This document shows, in pieces, positions 36,910 to 50,147 of a DNA stretch of 64,000 nucleotides (within the stretch, counting starts at the first letter, position 1; each line of letters begins with the position of its first letter). The stretch covers positions 248,001 through 312,000 of the forward strand of contig QWHH01000002.1 of assembly GCA_021404785.1 (NCBI GenBank), in the 5' to 3' direction. This stretch comes from Lysobacterales bacterium PRO7. GTDB taxonomy: Bacteria; Pseudomonadota; Gammaproteobacteria; Xanthomonadales; Rhodanobacteraceae. Under the pieces are notes generated by a model. The model ran no database searches. It was not told the DNA's origin and saw only the letters and a program-made list of their open reading frames with translations. The position numbers were made by a program, and so were the translations under genes.

Positions 36910-38358
36910 TCAAATCGCAAACAACTCCATGAACTGCGGCACCGGCAACTTCTCGAACGTGGCCGCATCACGGCTGGCCGCCACGATCCGTTGCACCTGG
37001 TGCGCGGGCAAATGCCCGGCCAGCGCCGCCTCGAATTTCTTCACCAGCACCGGGATGCCCTCGACGCGGCGCTTGCGGTGGCCGATCGGGTAGTCGATCG
37101 AAACTTTCTCGGTCTTGCTGCCATCAGCGAAAAACACCTGCACCGAGTTGCCGATATAGCGCTTGGCCGGATCGAAGTAATCGGTTGTGAACTGCGGATT
37201 TTCCTTGACCGTCATCTTGGTGCGCAACGCGTCGATGCGCGGATCGGCAGCGACCACGTCGTTGTAGTCGTCGGCGGTCAGGCGCCCGAAGATCAGCGGC
37301 ACCGCGACCATGTACTGGATGCAGTGGTCGCGATCGGCGTAATTGGCCAGCGGCCCGGTCTTGTCGATGATGCGCACGCCCGCTTCCTGGGTTTCGATTT
37401 CGATGCGCTCGATCTTGTCGAGTTTGCCGGCGACCTGCGCGTGCAGTTTCATCGCGCACTCCACGGCGGTCTGCGCATGGAACTCGGCCGGGAAGGAAAT
37501 CTTGAACAGGACATTCTCCATCACATAGCTACCGAAGTCGCGCTCGAACTCGAAAGGCTTGCCCTTGAACGCCACGTCGTAGAAGCCCCAGGTTTTCGCG
37601 GTTAATGCGGACGGGTAACCGACGCAACCCTTGATCGCATTCAGCGCATGCGTCACTGCGCGCCGGCAGGCATCGCCCGCCGCCCAGCTCTTGCGCGGAC
37701 CGGTATTCGGCGCGTGCCGATACGTGCGCAACACGCCATTGTCGATCCAGCTGTGTGAAACGGCATTGACGATTTCGTCCTTGCCGCCGCCAAGCATCTG
37801 CGTGACCACGGCGGTCGAAGCCAGGCGCACGAGGATGACGTGATCCATGCCGACGCGGTTGAAGGAGTTCTTCAGCGCGTAGCAGCCCTGGATTTCGTGC
37901 GCCTTGATCGCGGCGGTGAGTACATCCTTGATCGTCAGCGGCGCCTTGCCCTCGCGGATGTTCCTGCGCGAAACATAATCGGCGACGGCGAGGATCGCAC
38001 CGAGGTTGTCCGACGGATGCCCCCATTCCGCGGCGAGCCAGGTGTCGTTGAAATCCAGCCAACGCACCTGCACGCCGATGTTGTAGGCGGCCTGCACGGG
38101 ATCCAGTTCCCAGCTTGTGCCCGGCACGCGCGCGCCGCCGGCCAGCGTCGCTCCCGGCACCAGCGGACCCAAGTGTTTCACGCATTCGGGAAACTTCATC
38201 GCCAGCATCGCGCAGCCCAGCGAATCCATCAGCATGTAGCGCGCCGTGTCGTAGGCCTCTTTCGAATCGATCTTGTAATCGGCGACGTAGTCGGCGATGT
38301 CGACCATCGGTTGATCGGGTTCGGGACGCACGGCGGAGCGGATGTCGTGGTGACTCAT
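36910..38358 (-). CDS. prpD: 2-methylcitrate dehydratase PrpD
   Basis: Dehydrates 2-methylcitrate to 2-methyl-cis-aconitate in propionate breakdown. 482 residues, equal to E. coli PrpD (483), MmgE/PrpD fold: KIDSKEAYDTARYMLMDSLGCAML, VRWLDFNDTWLAAEWGHPSDNLGA and KSWAAGDA segments. It is separated from prpC-prpB (45.99-48.03 kb) by lhr, a small gene, fadH and a membrane gene, and no acnD/prpF is present. A regulator such as PrpR was not found in the window. Confidence 0.95.
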   Translation of the reverse strand: MSHHDIRSAVRPEPDQPMVDIADYVADYKIDSKEAYDTARYMLMDSLGCAMLAMKFPECVKHLGPLVPGATLAGGARVPGTSWELDPVQAAYNIGVQVRWLDFNDTWLAAEWGHPSDNLGAILAVADYVSRRNIREGKAPLTIKDVLTAAIKAHEIQGCYALKNSFNRVGMDHVILVRLASTAVVTQMLGGGKDEIVNAVSHSWIDNGVLRTYRHAPNTGPRKSWAAGDACRRAVTHALNAIKGCVGYPSALTAKTWGFYDVAFKGKPFEFERDFGSYVMENVLFKISFPAEFHAQTAVECAMKLHAQVAGKLDKIERIEIETQEAGVRIIDKTGPLANYADRDHCIQYMVAVPLIFGRLTADDYNDVVAADPRIDALRTKMTVKENPQFTTDYFDPAKRYIGNSVQVFFADGSKTEKVSIDYPIGHRKRRVEGIPVLVKKFEAALAGHLPAHQVQRIVAASRDAATFEKLPVPQFMELFAI

Positions 38359-38470
38359 GGCGGATTCCGGATCGGGGAAAGTCGCCTATTTTGCCAGATT
38401 TGGCAGTCGTCTCGCGGCTTGAGACATGCGGCGGATAGCGTTGCCGCACCACCCGGAGGACAATTGCTCC

Positions 38471-41400
38471 ATGCCGCTCGATAACTTTCACCCTGCCGTT
38501 GCTGCGTGGTTCGAAAGCGCTTTCCCCGCGCCTACGCCTGCGCAGGAACGTGCGTGGCCGGCGATCCAATCCGGCCGCCATGCATTGATCGCTGCACCGA
38601 CCGGATCGGGCAAGACGCTCGCCGCCTTCCTCGCCGCGATCGACGAACTTGTTTGGCGCGGGGTCGCCGGGCAACTCGCCGACGAAACCGCCATCGTTTA
38701 CGTCTCGCCACTCAAGGCGCTGTCGAACGATGTACAGATCAACCTCGAAGCACCGCTCGCCGGCATCCGCGACAAATTGTTCGAGATGGGCTTGCCGGAC
38801 GTGGAAATCCGCGCCAGCGTGCGCACCGGCGACACACCACAGGCCGAACGCAACGCGATGAAGCGGCGCGCACCGCATATCGTGGTGACCACCCCCGAGT
38901 CACTGTACATCCTGCTCGGATCGGAATCCGGCCGCGCGATGCTGGCTTCCACGCGTAGCGTGATCGTTGACGAGATCCATGCGCTGGCACCCAGCAAGCG
39001 CGGTGCGCACCTGGCGTTGTCGCTGGAACGCCTCGATGCATTGTGCGGGCGGCCGTTGACGCGAATTGGCCTGTCGGCAACACAGAAACCCGTCAGCGAA
39101 ATCGCGAGGTTCTTGATTGGCTCTTCGGATCGTCATTCCAGCGAAAGCTGGAATCCAGCTCTTGAGCATACCGCCGAAGAGCAAGAGCTGGGTTCCCGCC
39201 TGCGCGGGAATGACGAGCAAAGCAAGTGCGAAATCGTCGACGTCGGCTTCACCCGCGACCGCGACCTCGGCATCGAACTGCCGCCGTCGCCGCTTTCGGC
39301 GGTGATGTCCGGCGATGTGTGGATGCAGGTCTACTCACGACTTGCAGAACTGATCCGCGAACATCGCACCACGCTGATCTTCGTCAACACGCGGCGCATG
39401 GCCGAGCGCCTCGCCCGGCATCTGAGCGAACTGCTCGGCAAGGACGCTGTCACTTCCCATCACGGCTCGCTCGCGCGTGAACAACGCCTTGCCGCCGAAC
39501 AGCGCCTCAAGCGCGGCGAACTGCGCGCGCTGGTCGCCACCGCATCGCTGGAACTGGGCATCGATATCGGCGATGTGGATCTCGTCTGCCAGATTGCCTC
39601 GCCGCGTGCGATCGCGACCTTTTTGCAACGCGCCGGCCGTGCCAACCATGCGGTCGATGGCATGCCGAAAGCACGGCTGTTCCCGACCTCGCGCGACGAC
39701 CTGGTCGAATGTGCGGCCTTGCTAGACGCCGTGCGGCGCGGCGAGCTCGACACCTTGCATGTCGAGAAGAATGCGCTCGATGTGCTTGCCCAGCAGGTCG
39801 TTGCCGAGGTTTCCTGCCGCGAATGGAACGAAGCGGAACTGTTCGCGGTGATCACGCGCGCGTACCAATTCGCGCAACTGGCGCGCAAGGACTTCACCGC
39901 CATCGTGCGCATGCTCGCCGACGGTTACACGACGCGGCGCGGACCGCGCGGCGCCTACCTGCATCGCGACGCGGTCAACGGCGTGTTGCGCGCGCGGCGC
40001 GGCGCGCGCCTGACCGCGATCACGTCCGGCGGCGCGATTCCCGACACCGCCGACTACGAAGTCGTGCTGGAACCGCAAGCCCAGCGCGTTGGCACCGTGC
40101 ACGAGGATTTCGCGGTCGAGTCCATCGCCGGTGACATTTTTCAGCTTGGCAACACCGCGTACCGGATTTTGCGCGTGGAACGCGGCAAGGTGCGCGTCGA
40201 AGACGCGCAAGGCGCACCGCCGACGATTCCATTCTGGCTCGGCGAAGCGCCGGGACGCACGGATGAACTCTCGTTCGCGGTGTCACGGTTGCGCACGGAA
40301 ATTTCCGAGCACTTCAATGCTGACGCGAATTCGGCGCCAGCGTGGTTGCGCGGTGAGATCGGACTGTCCGACAGCGCAGCGCAACAGATCGCCGATTATC
40401 TCGGCGGCACCAAGGCAGCGTTCGGGATGTTGCCAACGCAGACAGAACTCGCAATGGAGCGTTTCTTCGACGAATCCGGCGGCACCCAGCTCATCATCCA
40501 TACGCCGTTCGGCAGCCGCATCAACCGCGCCTGGGGACTGGCCTTGCGCAAGCGCTTCTGCCGCAGCTTCAATTTCGAACTGCAAGCCGCGGCCACCGAG
40601 GATGCAATCATCCTGTCGCTGTCGACCAGCCACAGCTTTCCGCTCGAGGACGTCACCCGCTTCCTGCACTCGAACAGCGTGCGTCATGTATTGATCCAGG
40701 CTTTGCTCGACGCGCCCATGTTCGGCGTGCGCTGGCGCTGGAATGCGGTTACGTCGCTCGCCCTGCCGCGCTTCGCCGGCGGATCGAAAGTACCGCCGCA
40801 GTTGCAGCGGATGAAATCGGAGGATTTGCTTGCCGCGGTTTTTCCGGATCAGGTCGCGTGCCTGGAGAACATCGTCGGTGAACGCCAGATTCCCGATCAT
40901 CCGCTGGTTGCGCAGACCCTGCACGATTGCCTGCACGATGCCATGGACATCGACGGCCTCGAAGCGCTGCTGCGACGCATTGAAGGCGGCGAAGTCCGCT
41001 TCGTCTGCCGCGACCTGACCGCACCCTCGCCGCTTGCCGCCGAAGTGCTGACCGCGCGGCCTTATGCCTTCCTTGATGATGCGCCGCTCGAAGAACGCCG
41101 CACACAGGCGGTAATGAGTCGGCGCTGGGGCGATATCGAATCGACCGAGGATTTCGGCCGGCTCGATCCGGATGCGATAGCCGCCGTGCGCGAGGAAGCA
41201 TGGCCGCAGGCGCGAACGGCGGACGAACTGCACGAAGCACTGATGGGGCTGGGATTTCTGACCGACACCGAGGTGCGCGCGAATATCACATGGCCAGGCT
41301 TGTGCGAGGAGTTGATCGCGCAGCGGCGTGCGGCGCGTCTGTCGGATTTGATCATCGCTGCCGAAAGCCTTCCGCAATTTGCGGCAATCTTTCCAGACGC

Positions 41401-42856
41401 ATCGATCGATCCACCGATCATCGCTCCCGCCGAATTCACTGAACACGAATGGACGCGCGAATCTGCTCTGGCCGACCTCGCGCGTGCGCGCTTGACCGGA
41501 CTTGGTCCTTTGCGCGCCGAACTGATCGCGCTAACGCTGCATCTTCCACAAAGTGACATCGATACCGCCCTGCTCGCGCTGGAACGCGAAGGTACCGTGA
41601 TGCAGGGCCACTTCACGCCCGGATTGGATGCCATCGAATGGTGTGATCGGCATTTGCTCGCGCGCATCCATCGCTACACCGTGCAGCGCCTGCGTCGCGA
41701 GATCGAACCGGTCGAACCGCGCGATTTCATGCGCTTTCTGTTCAATTGGCAGAAAGTCGGAGCCGATGCGCGGGGCGAAGGCCCGGATGCTCTGGCTGCC
41801 GTGCTCGCGCAACTGGAAGGCTTCGAAGCGCCGGCGGCGGCGTGGGAAGCGGAGATCCTGCCCGCGCGCATCGCCGGTTACGAGATTTCCTGGCTCGATG
41901 ATCTGTGCACAGCGGGTCGCATCGTGTGGTCGCGGTTGCGCCCACATGCGCCAAGCGGCGCCGAGCACGGCAGCGGGCCCGTGCGCGCGACGCCTATTGT
42001 GCTGCTGCAACGGCGCAATCTGAAGCTCTGGAATTCGCTTTCCACGACAGCGGATGAAACGACTCCGGCACTATCGTCGCGCGCGCAAACGGTCGCGGAC
42101 TGCCTGCGTGCGCACGGCGCTTCGTTTTTCGATGAGCTGCTGGCTGGCACGAAACTGCTGCACGTCGAACTGGAGGAAGCACTGGCCGAACTCGTTGCCG
42201 CGGGACTGATCAACTCCGACAGCTTTGCCGGATTGCGCGCGCTGCTGGTACCGCAATCCAGGCGTCCATCGCCGAATCGCCGCCGCGGGCGCCGCACTGC
42301 CTTGCTTGGCATTGCGGATGCTGGAAGATGGTCGCTGCTGCGGCGCTCCGCATCTGGCGATCAGGAAAGCCGGCCCGAGACAGTCGAACACATCGCCCGC
42401 ACCCTGCTGCGCCGCTACGGCGTGATCTGCTGGCGCCTGCTCGCACACGAAGCGGACTGGCTGCCGCCATGGCGCGACTTGATGCGCGTGTACCAGCGAC
42501 TGGAAGCGCGCGGCGAGATCCGCGGCGGGCGCTTCATCGCCGGACTCTCCGGCGAACAATTCTCCTTGCCCGAAGCGATTGCGCCGTTGCGCGCGATTCG
42601 TCAACGCTCGCTTGATGGCGCCTTCGTCGCCGTTTGCGGTGCCGATCCGTTGAACCTCGTCAGCAACGTCCTCGCCGGGAAAAATGTTCCCGCACTGACC
42701 GGATCACGCATCCTCTATCGCGACGGCCTGCCCATCGCGAGCCTGGTATCCGGTACCTTCAACGCGCTCGAAGCGATGGATGCCGCCGCAGAATGGAAGG
42801 CCAAATCCTTCCTGCTCCGAAGCGGCGAGCGCGAGCCCGCCGCCGCAACCATCTAG
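38471..42856 (+). CDS. lhr: Lhr-type ATP-dependent superfamily 2 helicase with an in-frame repeat insertion
   Basis: A very large helicase, 1461 residues from ATG 38471 (GGAGG 11 bases upstream; ORF starts at 38426). RecA1: Walker A APTGSGKT (K48), DEIH 167-170, SAT 202-204. RecA2 includes [17 protein letters not shown] and QRAGRANH. The Lhr winged-helix and C-terminal DUF4921-like regions follow, full Lhr length (E. coli 1538). Residues 221-248 are translated from palindromic repeat copy D (39132-39214), between SAT and the RecA2 domain. The helicase is otherwise intact; Lhr acts in DNA repair and RNA-DNA unwinding. Confidence 0.93.
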   Translation: MPLDNFHPAVAAWFESAFPAPTPAQERAWPAIQSGRHALIAAPTGSGKTLAAFLAAIDELVWRGVAGQLADETAIVYVSPLKALSNDVQINLEAPLAGIRDKLFEMGLPDVEIRASVRTGDTPQAERNAMKRRAPHIVVTTPESLYILLGSESGRAMLASTRSVIVDEIHALAPSKRGAHLALSLERLDALCGRPLTRIGLSATQKPVSEIARFLIGSSDRHSSESWNPALEHTAEEQELGSRLRGNDEQSKCEIVDVGFTRDRDLGIELPPSPLSAVMSGDVWMQVYSRLAELIREHRTTLIFVNTRRMAERLARHLSELLGKDAVTSHHGSLAREQRLAAEQRLKRGELRALVATASLELGIDIGDVDLVCQIASPRAIATFLQRAGRANHAVDGMPKARLFPTSRDDLVECAALLDAVRRGELDTLHVEKNALDVLAQQVVAEVSCREWNEAELFAVITRAYQFAQLARKDFTAIVRMLADGYTTRRGPRGAYLHRDAVNGVLRARRGARLTAITSGGAIPDTADYEVVLEPQAQRVGTVHEDFAVESIAGDIFQLGNTAYRILRVERGKVRVEDAQGAPPTIPFWLGEAPGRTDELSFAVSRLRTEISEHFNADANSAPAWLRGEIGLSDSAAQQIADYLGGTKAAFGMLPTQTELAMERFFDESGGTQLIIHTPFGSRINRAWGLALRKRFCRSFNFELQAAATEDAIILSLSTSHSFPLEDVTRFLHSNSVRHVLIQALLDAPMFGVRWRWNAVTSLALPRFAGGSKVPPQLQRMKSEDLLAAVFPDQVACLENIVGERQIPDHPLVAQTLHDCLHDAMDIDGLEALLRRIEGGEVRFVCRDLTAPSPLAAEVLTARPYAFLDDAPLEERRTQAVMSRRWGDIESTEDFGRLDPDAIAAVREEAWPQARTADELHEALMGLGFLTDTEVRANITWPGLCEELIAQRRAARLSDLIIAAESLPQFAAIFPDASIDPPIIAPAEFTEHEWTRESALADLARARLTGLGPLRAELIALTLHLPQSDIDTALLALEREGTVMQGHFTPGLDAIEWCDRHLLARIHRYTVQRLRREIEPVEPRDFMRFLFNWQKVGADARGEGPDALAAVLAQLEGFEAPAAAWEAEILPARIAGYEISWLDDLCTAGRIVWSRLRPHAPSGAEHGSGPVRATPIVLLQRRNLKLWNSLSTTADETTPALSSRAQTVADCLRAHGASFFDELLAGTKLLHVELEEALAELVAAGLINSDSFAGLRALLVPQSRRPSPNRRRGRRTALLGIADAGRWSLLRRSASGDQESRPETVEHIARTLLRRYGVICWRLLAHEADWLPPWRDLMRVYQRLEARGEIRGGRFIAGLSGEQFSLPEAIAPLRAIRQRSLDGAFVAVCGADPLNLVSNVLAGKNVPALTGSRILYRDGLPIASLVSGTFNALEAMDAAAEWKAKSFLLRSGEREPAAATI
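39132..39214. repeat. Double-hairpin palindromic repeat, copy D, inside lhr
   Basis: Arms 39132-39158 and 39188-39214 are inverted copies. The left hairpin is ATTCCAGC-GAAA-GCTGGAAT; the right is TTCCCGC-...-GCGGGAA. A further CTCTTG/CAAGAG pairing extends the long stem. It is translated as R221 to D248 of Lhr without stop or frameshift. The stem bases differ from copies A-C with pairing preserved. Confidence 0.88.
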
Positions 42857-42875
42857 GAACCACCGAGCAAGTTTC

Positions 42876-45405
<2,530 letters not shown>

Positions 45406-45418
45406 GGGAACTGTGACG

Positions 45419-45982
45419 ATGGACGCTTTCAGTTATCTCTCGGTTCTGCTGTCGATCATCATCGGCTTGGCGATCACGCAAATCCTGACCGGCTTTCGCG
45501 GCATCGTGCTGTGGCGCTCGCGCGTGCGCGTGTATTGGCCGGTGCCGCTGTGGGCCGGAACGCTGCTGCTGATCAACGTGCAAAGCTGGTGGGCGATGTT
45601 CGAACTGCGCGAAGTCACCGGCTGGACCTTCGCCGCATTCACCGTTGTGCTGGCACAGAGCATCGCGCAATACCTGCTGGCGGGTATCGTGTTCCCCGAT
45701 TTTTCCCGCGACGCCGATATCGATTTGCGCGAACACTACTGGACGCACGTGCACTGGTTTTTCGGTCTGTTCGTGGCCGTGCTGCTGATCAGCCTTGCCA
45801 AGTCCGAGGTGGTCTACGGCAAGCTGCCCGATCGCGAGGACCTCTTCTTCCACGGCGTTTTCATCGCACTATCGGCGACCGCATTACTGACGCGTCGGGC
45901 ACGCTATCACGAATTCCTGGCGCTGTTCGGAGCCTGTGTGTTCTGTGCCTACGTGATTACGCTGTTCACGCGGCTGCACTGA
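45419..45982 (+). CDS. Membrane protein of unknown function, 187 residues
   Basis: Not recognised. It starts at ATG 45419 with GGGAA eight bases upstream; a GTG at 45413 is in frame. Five hydrophobic helices: FSYLSVLLSIIIGLAITQIL, PLWAGTLLLINVQSWW, FAAFTVVLAQSIAQYLL, HWFFGLFVAVLLISLA and a C-terminal pair. Charged loops are short. It immediately follows fadH with 13 bases between the two genes and converges with prpC (6 bases apart). Confidence 0.72.
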   Translation: MDAFSYLSVLLSIIIGLAITQILTGFRGIVLWRSRVRVYWPVPLWAGTLLLINVQSWWAMFELREVTGWTFAAFTVVLAQSIAQYLLAGIVFPDFSRDADIDLREHYWTHVHWFFGLFVAVLLISLAKSEVVYGKLPDREDLFFHGVFIALSATALLTRRARYHEFLALFGACVFCAYVITLFTRLH

Positions 45983-45988
45983 ATACGA

Positions 45989-47137
45989 TCAGCGCTTTTC
46001 CAGCGGCACGAACTTCAGGTTTTCCGGGCCGGTGTAATTCGCGCTCGGCCGGATGATCTTGCCGTCGATGCGCTGTTCGATCACATGCGCGCTCCAACCC
46101 GAGGTGCGCGAGATCACGAACAGCGGCGTGAACATCGCGGTCGGCACGCCCATCATGTGGTAGCTCACGGCGCTGAACCAATCCAGGTTCGGGAACATCT
46201 TCTTGATGTCCCACATCGTCGATTCCAGGCGCGCGGCGATATCGAACATCTTCATGTTGTTCTGCGCCGCCGACAGCTCGCGCGCGACTGCCTTGATGAC
46301 CTTGTTGCGCGGATCGCCGGTCGTATAGACGGGATGGCCGAAACCGATCACGACTTCCTTGTTTTCCACGCGCTTGCGGATGTCGGCTTCCGCCTCGTCC
46401 GGCGTGTCGTAACGGCTCTGGATCTCGAACGCGGCCTCGTTCGCGCCACCGTGCTTGGGTCCGCGCAGCGCGCCGATCGCGCCGGCGATGGCCGAGTACA
46501 TGTCCGAGCCGGTGCCAGCGATCACGCGCGCAGCGAAGGTGCTGGCGTTGAATTCGTGCTCGGCATACAAGATCAGCGAGGTATGCATCGCGCGCACCCA
46601 CAAGTCGCTCGGCTTATTGCCGTGCAGCAGGTGCAGGAAGTGTCCGCCGATGGAATCGTCATCCGTTTCCACGTCGACGCGCCGGCCGTTGACGGCAAAG
46701 TGGTACCAGTACAGCAGGATCGATCCCAGCGATGCCATCAGCCGATCGGCAATATCGCGTGCACCGGGATGGTTGTGGTCATCTTTTTCCGGCAACGCGC
46801 AACCGAGCGCGGAAACGCCCGTGCGCATCACGTCCATCGGATGCGCAGATGCGGGGATCTGCTCCAGCACCGCCTTCACCGACGCCGGAATGCCGCGCAG
46901 CGATCTCAACTTCGTCTTGTACGCGACTAGCTCCGCCTTGTTCGGCAGCTTGCCGTGCACCAGCAGATGCGCGATTTCCTCAAACTCGGCCGTCGTCGCA
47001 AAATCGAGGATGTCATAGCCGCGGTAATGCAGATCGTTGCCGCTGCGCCCGACCGTGCACAGCGCCGTGTTGCCGGCGGCGACGCCGGACAGGGCGACGG
47101 ATTTTTTCGGCTTGAAAGGAATGGCGGCTTCGCTCAC
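45989..47137 (-). CDS. prpC: 2-methylcitrate synthase PrpC
   Basis: Condenses propionyl-CoA with oxaloacetate. Citrate-synthase fold, 382 residues from GTG 47137; AGGAG lies 6 bases before it and the protein then begins [18 protein letters not shown], matching E. coli PrpC. ATG 47155, within a 4-base overlap with the prpB stop, would add six residues and has a weaker site; either may be used. Motifs: [40 protein letters not shown]. The open frame to 47593 is prpB in another frame. Confidence 0.95.
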   Translation of the reverse strand: MSEAAIPFKPKKSVALSGVAAGNTALCTVGRSGNDLHYRGYDILDFATTAEFEEIAHLLVHGKLPNKAELVAYKTKLRSLRGIPASVKAVLEQIPASAHPMDVMRTGVSALGCALPEKDDHNHPGARDIADRLMASLGSILLYWYHFAVNGRRVDVETDDDSIGGHFLHLLHGNKPSDLWVRAMHTSLILYAEHEFNASTFAARVIAGTGSDMYSAIAGAIGALRGPKHGGANEAAFEIQSRYDTPDEAEADIRKRVENKEVVIGFGHPVYTTGDPRNKVIKAVARELSAAQNNMKMFDIAARLESTMWDIKKMFPNLDWFSAVSYHMMGVPTAMFTPLFVISRTSGWSAHVIEQRIDGKIIRPSANYTGPENLKFVPLEKR

Positions 47138-47151
47138 GGGTTTCTCCTGAT

Positions 47152-48033
47152 TCATTTCTTCGTCGCAAACAATTCGTCGAGCTTGTCTTCGTAGGCGTGG
47201 TAGCCGAGGAAATCGTAGAGTTCCTCGCGCGTCTGCATTGCCGGCACCACGGACTTCTGCGTGCCTTCGCGGCGCGTGACCTCGTAGAAATTCAGCGCGG
47301 CTTTGTTCATGGCGCGATAGGCACCGCAGCAGTACAGCGCGATATCCACGTTCGCGGATTTCAATTCGCCCGTGGTAAAGAACGGCGTCGAACCGAATTC
47401 GGTGAGATTGGCGAGGATCGGCACCTTCACCGCCGCCTTGAATCGGCGGTAGTCGTCCAGCGTCTTCATGGCCTCGGGAAAGATCATGTCGGCACCGGCT
47501 TCGACGTAGGCCACTGCGCGCTCGATCGCGCGGTCGATGCCTTCGACCGCAGCCGCGTCGGTACGCGCCATCAGCACGAAATCTTTGTCCCACTTTGCAT
47601 CCACCGCGGCTTTCACGCGGTCGACCATTTCATCCTTCGACACCACTTCCTTGCCGGGGCGGTGGCCGCAGCGCTTCTGTCCGACTTGATCTTCCATATG
47701 CACGGCGGCGACGCCGATGCGCTCGAAATTGCGGATCGTGCGCCCGATGTTGAAGGCGCCGCCCCAACCGGTGTCGATGTCCACCAGCAGCGGCAGTTGC
47801 GTGGCATCGACGATGCGGCGCGCGTCGGTGAGCACGTCCTCCATGGTCGAGATGCCGAGATCCGGCATGCCCAGCGAATTCGCGGCCACGCCGCCGCCGG
47901 AGAGATACAACGCCTTGTAACCGACGCGTTTTGCCATCAGCCCGGCATACGCGGTGATCGCGCCGACCACCTGCAACGGCGATTCGGCGGCGAGTGCAGA
48001 ACGAAAGCGTGTACCAGCGGATGCTTGACTCAT
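47152..48033 (-). CDS. prpB: Methylisocitrate lyase PrpB
   Basis: Cleaves 2-methylisocitrate to pyruvate and succinate, last step of the 2-methylcitrate cycle. 293 residues; isocitrate-lyase superfamily with D58 (GMPDLG), D85/D87 ([10 protein letters not shown]), and the catalytic loop KRCGHRPGK (C122). It starts ATG 48033 after GGAGG. Order prpB-prpC on the minus strand is the usual one; the third cycle gene prpD is elsewhere in the window. Confidence 0.96.
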   Translation of the reverse strand: MSQASAGTRFRSALAAESPLQVVGAITAYAGLMAKRVGYKALYLSGGGVAANSLGMPDLGISTMEDVLTDARRIVDATQLPLLVDIDTGWGGAFNIGRTIRNFERIGVAAVHMEDQVGQKRCGHRPGKEVVSKDEMVDRVKAAVDAKWDKDFVLMARTDAAAVEGIDRAIERAVAYVEAGADMIFPEAMKTLDDYRRFKAAVKVPILANLTEFGSTPFFTTGELKSANVDIALYCCGAYRAMNKAALNFYEVTRREGTQKSVVPAMQTREELYDFLGYHAYEDKLDELFATKK

Positions 48034-48084
48034 GCGGCCTCCGGCAAAGCGGCTATTTTAGCTGATCCGGAAGATACGCGTCCC

Positions 48085-49785
48085 TTAGTTCGACGGTTTC
48101 GCGGACACGGCCTTCGCCTTCACTTCCGCCATATCCGGCAAGTCGGCATCGGCGGCATGCCAGTTGGCCAGCAATTGGCGATACGTCGCCGCCGCGGCAG
48201 CGGAATCGTGCGCTGCGGATTGCGCCCACGCGAGTCCAAGCAGATTCAGGCTGCGATTCGGCGCCTTCTTCAGCGCGGCCTTGAACTCCACCACGGCCTG
48301 CGCGGCCTGGCCGGCCTGCAGCAACTGCCTGCCGAGCAGCTCGCGTGGCGGCTTGAACGGTACCGGCGGACCGAAATCGAAGGCCATCGAATCGTAGCGC
48401 TGCGCGGCCGTGCGAATCGCCGCAAGACCCTCGTCCACGTGCTTCTGGTCGATCAACAGCAAACCACGCAAGGCGTCGTCCATCACCGCGAGGTACCCCG
48501 GCAATTGCGGATCGTCTTCCGACGTGGACGTTTTCTCGCGCCAGGCATGCAGGTCGGCCGACGCCTTGCGCGCTTGCTCGATGTCGCCGCGCCTGGCCGC
48601 CGCGTAGCCCTGCGCAAAATCGTTCCATGCGGCGTACGGGCCGAGGCCGGTCACGTCCACCGCGAGACGGGTTGCTTCGCTGTTCCAGTCGCGTGCTTCG
48701 ATCACCGCGATCCCGCGCATGGTCACCAGCGAACCGTGCAGGTGTTTGGCGACTTGTTCCGGTGAGCCGTGTTCGGCGCGCAACTGCTGCGCATGTTCCT
48801 GCGCCCACGCGATCCCGAGCGGAAGAGTCTTCGCGCAGGCATCCAGCGTGCGCTGCGCCTCGCGGTAGCGGCCTTGCTGGAAATAGCCGTATTCCAGCCA
48901 CTCGTCGTAATGCCCGCACTCGACCTCAGGTTTCCCCGCCGAGCGCGCCTGCGCATTGACCACGCCCATCGCATTGATGTTGGCCGTGACCAGGTCGTCC
49001 CACATCCCCAGCGCGATGAAGATGTGCGAGGTCATGTGCTGGGCATGGCCGGCATCCGGCGCGATCTTCGACAAGGCGCGCGCCGCTTCCAGCGCGCCGC
49101 TGGCATGCGCGGGATCGTCCATGCCGTGGATCCAGTAGTGCGCCGCGCCCGGATTTTGCGGATTGAGGCGAAAGCTGCGCTGCGCGATTTCCGCCGCCTG
49201 CAGGTAGTCGGTCTCGTTGCGCACGCCTTCGTTGCGGCCCATCAACGCGAGCGCGTAGAACAGCTGCGCGTCGTTATCCTGCGGATACGCAGCGGCCAGT
49301 TTGCGCATCGCTTCGCAGTAGTCCGCGTCGCGTTGCTTTTTCGTGCCCTTTCCGGAATACAGGATTTCCACGGCGGCGAGGTAGGCCTTCTCGCGCGCCG
49401 TCGGCACCTTGGCCGTGCGCGCGGCGGACGTCGCGCCGAGTTTTGCCAGCGCGGTGCGACCGGCGCCGGCATCGAGTTGGTTCCAGATACCGTGGTTGTA
49501 GGTCATCGCCTCGCCCCAGTAGGCCATGGCGAAATCCGGTTGCAGCTTCTGCGCCTGCTCGAACGCCTTCGCCGCTGTCGGATACTCGAACAGGTGCAGC
49601 AGCAACAGTCCGCGCATGAACGCGGTCTGCGCCGCATCGGATTTGGCCGAGGTCGGGAAGGTGGCCGTGCCCAGGCCTTCGATCGTCTGCGGTGCAGCGC
49701 CGCGCTCCGCGCAGGCAACGTTGGCGAACGTCGATGCGACGGCGACCATAACGAAAAGAGCAAAAAACCGCAGACTGGTTTTCAT
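48085..49785 (-). CDS. Exported TPR-repeat protein, 566 residues
   Basis: ATG 49785 follows AGGAGTG and gives a signal peptide (MKTSLRFFALFVMVAVASTFANVACA), so the protein is periplasmic. Helical repeats dominate: LLHLFEYPTAAKAFEQAQKLQPDFAMAYW is a TPR-like unit, and AYWGEAMTYNHGIWNQ, HYWIHGMDDP and HMTSHIFIALGMW are conserved blocks in this group of proteins. His-rich HGMDDPAHA and GHAQHMTSHIF segments suggest a bound metal. No enzymatic role is known to me. Confidence 0.85.
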   Translation of the reverse strand: MKTSLRFFALFVMVAVASTFANVACAERGAAPQTIEGLGTATFPTSAKSDAAQTAFMRGLLLLHLFEYPTAAKAFEQAQKLQPDFAMAYWGEAMTYNHGIWNQLDAGAGRTALAKLGATSAARTAKVPTAREKAYLAAVEILYSGKGTKKQRDADYCEAMRKLAAAYPQDNDAQLFYALALMGRNEGVRNETDYLQAAEIAQRSFRLNPQNPGAAHYWIHGMDDPAHASGALEAARALSKIAPDAGHAQHMTSHIFIALGMWDDLVTANINAMGVVNAQARSAGKPEVECGHYDEWLEYGYFQQGRYREAQRTLDACAKTLPLGIAWAQEHAQQLRAEHGSPEQVAKHLHGSLVTMRGIAVIEARDWNSEATRLAVDVTGLGPYAAWNDFAQGYAAARRGDIEQARKASADLHAWREKTSTSEDDPQLPGYLAVMDDALRGLLLIDQKHVDEGLAAIRTAAQRYDSMAFDFGPPVPFKPPRELLGRQLLQAGQAAQAVVEFKAALKKAPNRSLNLLGLAWAQSAAHDSAAAAATYRQLLANWHAADADLPDMAEVKAKAVSAKPSN

Positions 49786-49922
49786 CGTTTCACTCCTGAT
49801 TCGCGGACGCGAACAAGGATAACAAAACGCTGAATGGCGCCTGCATGCCACACAAACGCGCGTCAACTGATCGCATGCCGGTTCGTTCTACCGCTGCAAA
49901 CGATCACAACCGGAGAACGACG

Positions 49923-50090
49923 ATGAAACGCTACGCCAGAATGTTGCTCTTGACTGCCGTTGCCATGGCCCCGCTGTTCGCCACCGGCTGTGTCTATTAC
50001 CCCGCACGTCCGTATCGCGCCGCAGTATGGGTGCCGGGATACTGGGGCGGCCCGTATGCAAACGTATGGATTCGCGGCCACTGGCGCTGA
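49923..50090 (+). CDS. Small putative lipoprotein with WVPGYW element, 55 residues
   Basis: ATG 49923 follows CCGGAGAACGACG. The first 22 residues MKRYARMLLLTAVAMAPLFATGC end at a probable lipobox Cys (ATGC). The rest, YYPARPYRAAVWVPGYWGGP then VWIRGHWR, carries the same Trp-x-x-Gly-x-Trp element as the protein at 42.9 kb. Its short size means it is easily missed by annotation. No role known. Confidence 0.7.
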   Translation: MKRYARMLLLTAVAMAPLFATGCVYYPARPYRAAVWVPGYWGGPYANVWIRGHWR

Positions 50091-50098
50091 GTGAAAAA

Positions 50099-50126
50099 AC
50101 GGCGCGCGGCCTGAACCGCGCGCCGT
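50099..50126 (-). terminator. Terminator of the S9 peptidase gene
   Basis: 11-base-pair GC-rich stem (50099-50109 with 50116-50126) followed on the minus strand by a run of six T. It lies 21 bases past the S9-peptidase stop and beside the stop of the small plus-strand gene. Confidence 0.75.
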
Positions 50127-50147
50127 AGCTTGCATCGAAAAATGGCG

